Assembly (NCBI GenBank): GCA_964403185.1
Contig: CAYOFK010000142.1
Coordinates: forward strand, 1-7,637
Reading direction: 5' to 3'
Origin: CAYOFK01 sp964403185
Lineage (GTDB): Bacteria; Bacteroidota; Bacteroidia; Bacteroidales; VadinHA17
Length of the DNA stretch: 7,637 nucleotides
How positions within the stretch are numbered: the first letter of the stretch is position 1; each line of letters starts with the position of its first letter. The notes below the pieces were generated by a model. The model worked only from the letters and a program-made list of their open reading frames with translations, searched no databases and was not told where the DNA came from. Below are positions 1 through 6,042 of this stretch, piece by piece. Both the position numbers and the translations under genes were made by a program.

Positions 1-1114
1 TTGCATAAAAGTGGCCGTCCCAGGCACAGATTCCTTTTTCATTCAGCAGGCTGCAAATCGTGGGCGGGCTTTTACCAGCCATAGTAAAGGAAATGGTTGG
101 TGCCCGTGGCACGGTTGCAATAGAAGGACCGTATATGGTGAGCCCCGGAATTTTTTGTAAACCACTGAATAATTCCCGGGCCAGTTCATGTTCATACGCA
201 CCAATGCTTTTCATGCCGGAAACCAGTTTTGCCCGAAGGTCAGAGCCCTCTCCCAAAGAAGCTATATAATCCACAGCGCCCTTTACACCTGAAACTGCAG
301 CATGATTAAGCGTACCTGTTTCAATTTTGAAGGGTGCATTGTGATCCTGTGTTCTAAGCCGGTCTGTTGGCATTTGGTCCAGTAATCCTTTCCTGGAGTA
401 GAGGATGCCAACATGGGGACCATAAAATTTATACGCCGAACACAGTAAAAAGTCCAGGTCCAGGGTTTGCACGTCTATGGGAAAGTGGGGAATATAATGA
501 ACCGCATCAACAAGCAGCAAGGCGCCTGTTTTTTTTGACAGTTTTCTTATTTTCTCAATATCATTAACCGTTCCGAGCGCATTGGATGCCATGCCCACTG
601 CCACAAGACGGGTATGTTTGGTTAATTTTTGTTCCAGGTCTTCATAATCCAGGGTCCCGTTTGCCTTCAACAAAACTTCTTTAACGATCATGCCCTGCTC
701 TTCCAGGCCTAACCAGGGGCCACGGTTGGCTTCATGGTCGAGTTGCGTGATCAGAATCTCGTCACCAGCATTAAAGTACCGCCCTATGGCTTTGCTTAAT
801 GAAAAAGTCAGGCTTGTCATGTTGGCCCCGAAAGAAATGGTCTCAGGACCCTCTGCATTCAGGAAAGTGGCCAGGGTTTCACGGGTTTCCTGAATAATTC
901 TGTCTGACTCGATGGAGGTTTGAAAATATCCATGTAAATTGGCATTGCAATTTTCATAATAGGCCTCCATGACGTCCATCACCTGCCGGGGTATTTGAGT
1001 GCCACCCGGGCCATCAAAATAGGCCAGGTTAAATCCGTTGTGTTTTCGTTTCAGGGCAGGGAAATCAATTCTCCTGCCTGCAATGTGTTGAAAAGATAAC
1101 AAATCAGTTTTCAT
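1..1114 (-). CDS. Class V aminotransferase, cysteine desulfurase-like VC1184 type (3' end cut off)
   Basis: This is a PLP-dependent fold-type I enzyme of the aminotransferase class V superfamily. It most resembles the group annotated 'cysteine desulfurase-like, VC1184 subfamily' (TIGR01976). The 371 codons present start at the ATG at 1114 and run off the left edge. The family is usually about 400 residues, so roughly 30-40 C-terminal residues are missing. I see the N-terminal block AYFDGPGGTQ (31-40), NANLHGYF (57-64), the ring-stacking histidine H127 in DHEAN, DAVH (D203 to the PLP ring nitrogen, H206), and the Schiff-base lysine K229 in SAYKFYGP. Where SufS has GHHCA with its catalytic cysteine, this protein has GHFYA (367-371), so the persulfide-forming cysteine is absent. 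The true substrate is therefore unknown. The start lies 37 bp after the TPR-CHAT stop, behind an A-rich leader and an AGGA about nine bases upstream, which suggests co-transcription. The next upstream in-frame stop (TGA) is reached without another ATG. Confidence 0.9.
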   Translation of the reverse strand, partial: MKTDLLSFQHIAGRRIDFPALKRKHNGFNLAYFDGPGGTQIPRQVMDVMEAYYENCNANLHGYFQTSIESDRIIQETRETLATFLNAEGPETISFGANMTSLTFSLSKAIGRYFNAGDEILITQLDHEANRGPWLGLEEQGMIVKEVLLKANGTLDYEDLEQKLTKHTRLVAVGMASNALGTVNDIEKIRKLSKKTGALLLVDAVHYIPHFPIDVQTLDLDFLLCSAYKFYGPHVGILYSRKGLLDQMPTDRLRTQDHNAPFKIETGTLNHAAVSGVKGAVDYIASLGEGSDLRAKLVSGMKSIGAYEHELARELFSGLQKIPGLTIYGPSIATVPRAPTISFTMAGKSPPTICSLLNEKGICAWDGHFYA

Positions 1115-1151
1115 GAATGATTTCCTGTCAGTTTTTTTCTTTTTTCCAGGG

Positions 1152-4022
1152 TCAGGGATTATTGATCATTATAAAAGCACCCCAGTAAAACGGGGCCGGG
1201 TATTCAATTTTAATAATTTCCTGGGCGCGCTTGAAGGCTTTGTACTTATCCCCGGTATCAAGCCAGGATTTATAAAATTCCGTCATCAGCATCTGGGTTA
1301 CTTTATCACTGACCTGCCACAACGAGATGATCATGGAGGAAACCCCTGCCAGTTGAAAGGCCCGTTGCAGACCATAAACACCTTCCCCGTTTCGAACCTC
1401 ACCAAGGCCGGTTTCACAAGCACTGAGAACTACCAGTTCGGTATTTCCAAGATCAAGAAATAATGATTCATATGCATTTAATATGCCATCATCTTTTTCG
1501 CCTTCAACCCTTGTGTCAAGTGATTGCAGGGTATTGTCGGCCCCTTTAAATAATAAACCCGACCGCAACAAGGGATTATCCAGAGCCTTATCAGGTTCTA
1601 TGCCAAATACTTTTTCCGAACCGCCCTTCAAATCTTCAAGAAAATACCCATGAGTTGCAATGTGTAAAACATAGGGATCCTTAACTGCTTTTACCTGTTC
1701 TTCCGTTGCTTCATCCCTGATATAAACTTCTGTTTTCCAGGCTTTGGATTGCAACAAGGCGGATATTTTCTCCACCTCAACCCCGGTACCAGGCAATTCC
1801 GGAAGAGGCATTTTTTTCATCTCATCCCAGTCAAACCCACTGGCGTAATTCGGATTTCCAATCAATAAAGCACTTTTTGAGCCACTGAGCAGTCTGTCCT
1901 GGTGACTTTTAATACCAACAACATCCCGGGTATTCATTACATAGAAAATGTTTTTGTCATCAATAATGAATGAACCGGATGGTTGCAGTAATGTGTTCAG
2001 GTTTATTTGATTGAAAATCCCATCCCGGGAAACATAAAGATTTGAAAAACCAGAGGTCAGCTTTCCCAATGCATCCCAGTAAATCTCATAGAATCCCGTT
2101 TTCTCCAATCCTCTTTGCATGGCATCCCGGTAAGACTCAGCATGTCTCCCTTCCATATCGTACCCATTTTTAAATTCAACTATTTCAGGGATCTCCGAAT
2201 GTTTGTTCATTACCAGTGCAGCGTAGCGAACCATAGTGTCGGGTACCATATAATTGTAGGATGGGATTCTGATTATTTCTATACAGGCATCCTTTTCGGT
2301 TAGTAATGCAGCAATATCCTCATGTGTAGCTGTTTTTTGCAGATAGCCTTCTGAAAAAATATCTGAAGCATTTGACAATTCCTTTTCAATGGTATTGGCC
2401 GCGTCTTCCAGGGAATCAATATTGATCTTATCCCCATGTATTTCTTTCTTTGATAAGGTATACACTTCTGAAAGATATTTTTTAAGATCGACCCATTCCT
2501 TATATTTTTCAACCAGTACGGGGTCATTCCCCTCAAGGATCAGACGCTTGACTCTGTTTGTGGTATTCAACAAAAGGGCTTTTGTTGAAATATGGTAGTC
2601 ATACATGTCTGCCGCCAGTCCGGGTACAAGCTCTCTGGCATCAAGAACAAAATTGTAGTACCGTATAAACTTCGGATATATTAAATTCCAGAATTTGGTT
2701 TTATCATATTCACTCATTGGAGGGAAGTAGGTATGTATCTGATAGAGGTATTCATCCATAACCTCTTTATAATCACCTGCAGCGGTCTCAATATGTCCTT
2801 CCTGCCAGTTCAGGACAGCCATGGTTTCCCGGGTGTTGGTCAGTGATGGATGGTGCTCGCCCAGGGTGGTTTTTTGTATGGAAAATGCCTGTGTTATTAA
2901 GGGCCGGCCGGCCTGTGTATTTCCCGTAGAAATATAAAACCTTCCCAGATCTGTCAGTGAGGTGGCATACACCGGATGTTGTTCGCCGAATTTCTTCTTA
3001 TATATCTGGACTGCCCGGCTCAACAGTTCTTCAACTTCACCGGGTCTTCCCTGTTCCAGATACAAAGATGCCAGGTTGCGAAGCATAACCGCATAATCAG
3101 GATGGTTGGTTCCCAACCGTTGCTTTTTGATCTTAATGGCTTCAAGGTAGATTTTTTCTGCCTCATCATAGCGCTTCTGAAGCTGGTAAAGCAAGGCCAG
3201 ATTAACTTTCATTCGCACGAAATTCGGCGACTTCTCTTTTAGTGATCCTGCAGCGATATCCAGGGCCTGCAGGAGGGTCTTTTCCGCATCCTCATACTTA
3301 CCCAGTACCTGAAACAGAATGGCTTTATTATTCAACACAATGGCCAATGAGGAACTTTGGCTTCCTTTGGTTTCCTTTGTAAGCCTGATAGCCAGATCCA
3401 GTAGTGTTTCTGCTTCATTAAAATTTCCCATGTCTTTATACAACACTCCCAGGTTATTGACAGAGGCCCCATAACCGTCCATATCCGAAAGAAGGTCCCT
3501 CTGGATCTCCAGGGCCTGTTTTGTATAGATTTCAGCTTTCCCGAAGCGTCCGGTGGTGTGATAAAGCAGTCCGAGGTTCTGAATAACCAGTGCCCCTGTT
3601 TTTGATTCTGTAAGCCCGTTGTACTCATGAATAAGCCTGGCCGTCAGAAAAGATACTTCTGCGGAATTGAACTTCCCGGAGGCATATAAAACCTCCCCGA
3701 CATCATTATAATCCTCGGCTTTTTCTTCCGGACTACGGTTTTCAAGACTTTCCGGACTCAATGTATACAGGATCCCTTTCTGGTACTTTCTTAATTTTTC
3801 TTCAGATTCAAAAACTCCTGAGTTATCGGAAAAAGATACCGCATAATTAAAATCCGTCGGATCATAATTTTCGCGGGATTTTTCAAGTTGGCGAATTGTC
3901 TCCTTCTTCACAAACCTTACAACATCTTCACCCTTAACACTTTTTAGGAGGTTTTTGATCTGTCCCCCGGAAAATGGTGTTGATAAAAACAAACATACAG
4001 TAAGCAGCAGAAATGTTCTCAT
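1152..4022 (-). CDS. Secreted TPR-repeat protein with C-terminal CHAT (caspase-like) protease domain
   Basis: A 956-residue protein. Residues 1-20 form a Sec-type signal peptide: MR, a hydrophobic stretch to about L13, then a small-residue SGG region before Q21. No lipobox cysteine follows, so it is probably exported to the periplasm or beyond rather than lipid-anchored. Residues about 102-430 hold eight TPR units. From about 145 onward they are spaced exactly 42 residues (145, 187, 229, 271, 313, 355, 397), with HPDYA/HPVYA/HPSLT linkers typical of kinesin-light-chain-type repeats. Residues about 430-700 are the helical and beta linker usual in TPR-CHAT proteins. The CHAT domain (about 715-956) has both caspase-type catalytic residues: H791 in LHIATHGYF and C869 in VVLSACETGLGE. 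The C-terminal YWGAFIMINNP also fits the fold. It is probably a cysteine endopeptidase activated or guided by partners bound to the TPRs. The target is unknown. The ATG at 4022 is chosen because it begins the signal peptide. The gene likely heads a two-gene unit with the aminotransferase. Confidence 0.93.
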   Translation of the reverse strand: MRTFLLLTVCLFLSTPFSGGQIKNLLKSVKGEDVVRFVKKETIRQLEKSRENYDPTDFNYAVSFSDNSGVFESEEKLRKYQKGILYTLSPESLENRSPEEKAEDYNDVGEVLYASGKFNSAEVSFLTARLIHEYNGLTESKTGALVIQNLGLLYHTTGRFGKAEIYTKQALEIQRDLLSDMDGYGASVNNLGVLYKDMGNFNEAETLLDLAIRLTKETKGSQSSSLAIVLNNKAILFQVLGKYEDAEKTLLQALDIAAGSLKEKSPNFVRMKVNLALLYQLQKRYDEAEKIYLEAIKIKKQRLGTNHPDYAVMLRNLASLYLEQGRPGEVEELLSRAVQIYKKKFGEQHPVYATSLTDLGRFYISTGNTQAGRPLITQAFSIQKTTLGEHHPSLTNTRETMAVLNWQEGHIETAAGDYKEVMDEYLYQIHTYFPPMSEYDKTKFWNLIYPKFIRYYNFVLDARELVPGLAADMYDYHISTKALLLNTTNRVKRLILEGNDPVLVEKYKEWVDLKKYLSEVYTLSKKEIHGDKINIDSLEDAANTIEKELSNASDIFSEGYLQKTATHEDIAALLTEKDACIEIIRIPSYNYMVPDTMVRYAALVMNKHSEIPEIVEFKNGYDMEGRHAESYRDAMQRGLEKTGFYEIYWDALGKLTSGFSNLYVSRDGIFNQINLNTLLQPSGSFIIDDKNIFYVMNTRDVVGIKSHQDRLLSGSKSALLIGNPNYASGFDWDEMKKMPLPELPGTGVEVEKISALLQSKAWKTEVYIRDEATEEQVKAVKDPYVLHIATHGYFLEDLKGGSEKVFGIEPDKALDNPLLRSGLLFKGADNTLQSLDTRVEGEKDDGILNAYESLFLDLGNTELVVLSACETGLGEVRNGEGVYGLQRAFQLAGVSSMIISLWQVSDKVTQMLMTEFYKSWLDTGDKYKAFKRAQEIIKIEYPAPFYWGAFIMINNP

Positions 4023-4065
4023 CAGTAAAAATGAACTAAATTATTTGTGATTTGATAAAGAATGT

Positions 4066-4096
4066 TAAAATTACAACATTATTGACCCACGTCCAA
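4066..4096 (-). promoter_or_regulatory. Candidate Bacteroidota promoter for the TPR-CHAT gene
   Basis: Read leftward, TTG at 4096-4094 is followed after 20 bases by TAATTTTA at 4073-4066, which matches the -7 consensus TAnnTTTG at all but the last base. Transcription would start near 4059 and leave a leader of about 37 bases. A second -7-like TAATTTAG at 4043-4036 has no TTG at the right distance. An AATGTT/AACATT dyad (4061-4066 and 4075-4080) overlaps the -7 element and could be an operator or chance in A/T-rich DNA. Confidence 0.3.
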
Positions 4097-4152
4097 CCCC
4101 GGATATTTTCCCGGAATGTATTGGGGCTGTCTCAAAAGTCAGATTCCATATC

Positions 4153-4172
4153 ATTCCTGCGAAAGCAGGAAT
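4153..4172. repeat. Internal hairpin of the MITE, 8-bp stem with GAAA loop
   Basis: ATTCCTGC and GCAGGAAT pair perfectly around a GAAA tetraloop, a GNRA-type loop if transcribed rightward. The unit resembles the widespread bacterial intergenic motif built on ATTCC-GCGAAAGC-GGAAT, so it may have been recruited from a common repeat family. Confidence 0.7.
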
Positions 4173-4202
4173 CCATAAGAGCCTGATTTTCACATTACAA
4201 AG

Positions 4203-4223
4203 ATTCCGTATCAAGTACGGAAT
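4203..4223. repeat. Second internal hairpin of the MITE, 8-bp stem
   Basis: ATTCCGTA and TACGGAAT pair perfectly around the five-base loop TCAAG. Together with the first hairpin it gives the element a two-lobed internal structure under the long terminal stem. Confidence 0.65.
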
Positions 4224-4254
4224 GATGCCATTAGGTTGCTTTTGAGACAGCCCC

Positions 4255-5676
4255 TTACTTGTTTTTTGTAAGCAGGCTCACCACAATAATGGCCAGGAAG
4301 GCCATCACAAAAGAAACAAACCTGGCCGAAAGGGCGTCATCCAAAATTGTTATTTCCGACCAGATGATGGTTACCACAGAACCTGTGATCATTCCCGTAA
4401 GAACTCCTTTCCAATTGGTGTGTTTCCATTTTAGAAGCAATAAAAGGGCCGGGCCAAAAGAGGCTCCCAGTCCGGACCATGCATAGGACACCAGTCCAAA
4501 GATCAGTTTACCGGAAGTGATGGCCACTCCAAATGCAAAAATACCAACCAAAATGGTTATGATGCGGCTCAGATTCAACAGGCGGCGTTCTGTTACCTCC
4601 ATGCCAAGGGTTTTGTGATAAAAATCCTCAATAACCGATGAAGAAATTACAAGGAGTTGGCTGTCCGCGGTTGACATCATAGCAGCTACGGCTGCTGAAA
4701 TAAAGACCCCGGCCAGCCATGCAGGCAGTAAACGGGTTGCCAGTGTCGGCATGATCTGCTCAATGTCGTTAAAATATCCCTCGCCATACAGTGATAAGCC
4801 TATCAACCCAATAATCATAGCCCCGGCGAAGGCCGGTACCGCCCAGGTGAGTGCAATCCGGCGACTGACAGGGATCCTGGATGCATCTTTAATTGCCATG
4901 AAACGGGTCAGTAAATGAGGCTGTCCCATGTATCCGAAAAACCAACTCAACCCACTTACAACAACACCAACCGCAGCCCAGCCGGTGGCCCCGCCCAGGG
5001 GACTCACAAAATTCCGGTTCATTCCGCTGAGGGATGAGCTCAGGGTTTCCCCGGAATTGGCAACCTCAATGAGTCCGACAACGGGCAACACTACAAGAGT
5101 CCCTATCATAAGCATCCCCTGGATAAAATCGGTCCAGGCCACGGCGAAAAATCCACCCATCATAGTATAAAACACGATGACTACCGCGCCAATTACAATT
5201 CCCCATACAACCGGGATATTGAATGTGACATTCAAAACCTTTCCGGCCCCGTTAAACTGGGCGGCCAGGTAGAACACAAAAAAGAATGTAATGATGATGG
5301 TTGCAGTGATCCGGATGATGTTTTTACCTTCCCCGAGCTTTTCCGCAAAAAAATTCGGCAGTGTGATGGCTTCATACTTCTCTGATTCAATTCGCAGTTC
5401 CTTCGCTATTACGAACCAATAAAAGAAGATCCCAAGTACGCACCCCAGGGCCGTCCACATCTCCATAAAGCCAAATGCATAGGCCGCTCCCGGCAAACCC
5501 AACAGCAACCATGCCGACTCCCCTGATGCCCGCTCTGAAAGAGCCACAACCCAGGGATTCAGACTCCTGCCTGCCAGGAAAAAGTCTTTATGTGACTTGT
5601 TAATATTATAGGTAATGAATCCAACGATCAGGACTAAAACCAGATATATGATAAAACCAAGAAGGGTGTAGTTCAT
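4255..5676 (-). CDS. Sodium/solute symporter, PutP (proline) type of the SSS family
   Basis: A 473-residue inner-membrane protein with about 13 hydrophobic segments, close to the usual 480-500 residues of PutP. It should import a small solute, proline being the best guess, coupled to Na+. Diagnostic blocks are DFFLAGRSLNPWV (31-43), SAWLLLGLPGAAYAFG (54-69), FFAVAWTDFIQGMLM (176-190), FGYMGQPHLLTRFMA (247-261), MMSTADSQLLV (333-343) with the Na+-site pair S335/T336, SSSVIEDFYHK (345-355) and LVSYAWSGLGASFGPALL (395-412). One departure is that the position of E. coli PutP Asp55 (ASDMSGW) is Gly52 here, followed by Glu53 (ASGESAW). Substrate assignment is therefore tentative, and other SSS substrates are possible. 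The TAA stop abuts the MITE with no spacer. The ATG at 5676 begins the first membrane helix and is well placed. Confidence 0.9.
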   Translation of the reverse strand: MNYTLLGFIIYLVLVLIVGFITYNINKSHKDFFLAGRSLNPWVVALSERASGESAWLLLGLPGAAYAFGFMEMWTALGCVLGIFFYWFVIAKELRIESEKYEAITLPNFFAEKLGEGKNIIRITATIIITFFFVFYLAAQFNGAGKVLNVTFNIPVVWGIVIGAVVIVFYTMMGGFFAVAWTDFIQGMLMIGTLVVLPVVGLIEVANSGETLSSSLSGMNRNFVSPLGGATGWAAVGVVVSGLSWFFGYMGQPHLLTRFMAIKDASRIPVSRRIALTWAVPAFAGAMIIGLIGLSLYGEGYFNDIEQIMPTLATRLLPAWLAGVFISAAVAAMMSTADSQLLVISSSVIEDFYHKTLGMEVTERRLLNLSRIITILVGIFAFGVAITSGKLIFGLVSYAWSGLGASFGPALLLLLKWKHTNWKGVLTGMITGSVVTIIWSEITILDDALSARFVSFVMAFLAIIVVSLLTKNK

Positions 5677-5708
5677 ACCAGTCAGAATCCCTGTTTAATG
5701 AAAAATTC

Positions 5709-5716
5709 TAAAGTTA
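5709..5716 (-). promoter_or_regulatory. Possible -7 element of the symporter gene
   Basis: Read leftward this is TAACTTTA, seven of eight matches to TAnnTTTG. It would give a leader of about 25 bases before the ATG at 5676. No TTG is found 19-22 bases upstream, so support is weak. Confidence 0.22.
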
Positions 5717-5735
5717 ACAATTAATCAGGAAAGGT

Positions 5736-5758
5736 TACGACGACTTGGAGTCATCGTA
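5736..5758. repeat. Near-perfect inverted repeat, 10-bp arms with 3-base loop
   Basis: TACGACGACT (5736-5745) and AGTCATCGTA (5749-5758) are complementary except at one position, which becomes a G-U pair if transcribed leftward. It lies about 60 bp upstream of the symporter start, beyond its possible -7 element. It could be a regulator-binding dyad or the end of a dispersed repeat that continues to about 5870. Confidence 0.5.
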
Positions 5759-5810
5759 TCACTTCGTTTACTACCATGCCGGACCGGAAGTCTTAAATCT
5801 TAGCAGAGTG

Positions 5811-5867
5811 CAAATTCTCCTCCCGGGCAGGAGGAGTACCCGGGTGAAACGAGGGGGAGGTGGTTTA
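5811..5867. repeat. GC-rich palindromic intergenic element (probable dispersed repeat)
   Basis: CTCCTCC (5817-5823) and GGAGGAG (5830-5836) form a 7-bp stem with a 6-base loop. A second CCCGGG follows at 5839-5844, and the unit ends in a purine-rich GAGGGGGAGGTGG (5851-5863). Its start (CAAATTCTCCTCCC) and end pair imperfectly, giving nested symmetry. The composition is sharply different from the A/T-rich DNA around it. The layout resembles short REP-like intergenic elements of Bacteroidota, but its copy number cannot be judged from this window. Confidence 0.5.
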
Positions 5868-5887
5868 TATTTATGCGTTAAGGATCC

Positions 5888-5923
5888 AGCCGCTAAGCGC
5901 TTCCAAAGCGCTTAGCGGCTTTT
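5888..5923 (+). terminator. Perfect 15-bp hairpin followed by TTTT, terminator-like
   Basis: AGCCGCTAAGCGCTT (5888-5902) and its exact reverse complement (5906-5920) flank the three-base loop CCA. The 3' side runs into TTTT (5920-5923), a short U tract, so rightward transcription would be most affected. No rightward gene precedes it, so an ordinary gene-end terminator is odd here. It may insulate gldA from read-through, belong to the neighbouring repeat element, or be part of a small RNA. Each arm also carries the 8-bp palindrome AAGCGCTT (5895-5902 and 5906-5913). Confidence 0.55.
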
Positions 5924-5997
5924 CCAAAGAAGTGACTTCGGCAAGAGAGTCGCTACACAAAAAGGCCAAAAAACCTTCCTGGAAATTTGAAAAAAAC

Positions 5998-6005
5998 TAC
6001 CTTTG
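5998..6005 (+). promoter_or_regulatory. gldA promoter, -7 element TACCTTTG
   Basis: TACCTTTG is an exact match to the Bacteroidota -7 consensus TAnnTTTG. Upstream, TTC at 5976-5978 lies 19 bases away and is a weak stand-in for the -33 TTG. Transcription would start at about 6011-6013, giving a leader of about 30 bases before the ATG at 6043. That supports 6043, and excludes 5860, as the translation start. Confidence 0.55.
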
Positions 6006-6042
6006 TAGTGAGGTAATCAACGGCCTTGTAACACTTCACAAA

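Larger units (their letters stand above)
4123..4254. mobile_element. MITE-like insertion with perfect 16-bp terminal inverted repeats
   Basis: The left end GGGGCTGTCTCAAAAG (4123-4138) is repeated exactly as its reverse complement at 4239-4254. These arms enclose 100 bp with no coding potential, which is the layout of a non-autonomous miniature transposable element. Inside are two perfect 8-bp hairpins (4153-4172 and 4203-4223). There is also a 13-bp direct repeat with one mismatch, AGATTCCATATCA at 4141 and AGATTCCGTATCA at 4201. The ends resemble transposase-recognised termini, but I cannot name the parent insertion sequence. A target duplication is not clear: only TT flanks both ends. The element sits directly after the symporter stop codon and, as a foldback, could end or process the symporter transcript. 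The alternative is a dispersed non-transposing palindromic repeat. Confidence 0.75.
5677..6042. other. Divergent intergenic region between the symporter and gldA
   Basis: These 366 bases lie between two genes read outward. I see no credible gene. The region holds a symporter -7-like element, three inverted repeats (5736-5758, 5817-5836 within a larger unit, and 5888-5920) and the gldA -7 element at 5998. An open frame does continue upstream of gldA from an ATG at 5860, but it translates the repeats and resembles no ABC-transporter N-terminus, so I treat it as non-coding. The density of palindromes suggests one or more dispersed repeat elements have landed here. Confidence 0.75.

Noticed and set aside
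1113..1463. A rightward 116-codon open frame, and similar rightward frames inside the leftward genes.
   Set aside because: They lie antisense to strongly supported genes, show no domain or plausible start context, and are explained as shadows.
2300..2536. A leftward 78-codon frame inside the CHAT gene in another frame, like that at 3332-3628.
   Set aside because: The overlapping TPR-CHAT frame is intact over its whole length, and these give low-complexity translations without motifs.
1152..4022. The TPR-CHAT protein as a Craspase (Csx29) or a gasdermin activator.
   Set aside because: There is no CRISPR array, Cas gene or gasdermin nearby, and the signal peptide points to export.
4123..4254. 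A CRISPR array or a tRNA-derived repeat.
   Set aside because: There are only two imperfect direct repeats with inverted terminal arms and no regular spacer series or cloverleaf.
5860..6042. A 61-codon N-terminal extension of gldA from the ATG at 5860.
   Set aside because: It translates a hairpin and the promoter, has no ABC-transporter similarity, and the ATG at 6043 gives the family-typical N-terminus.
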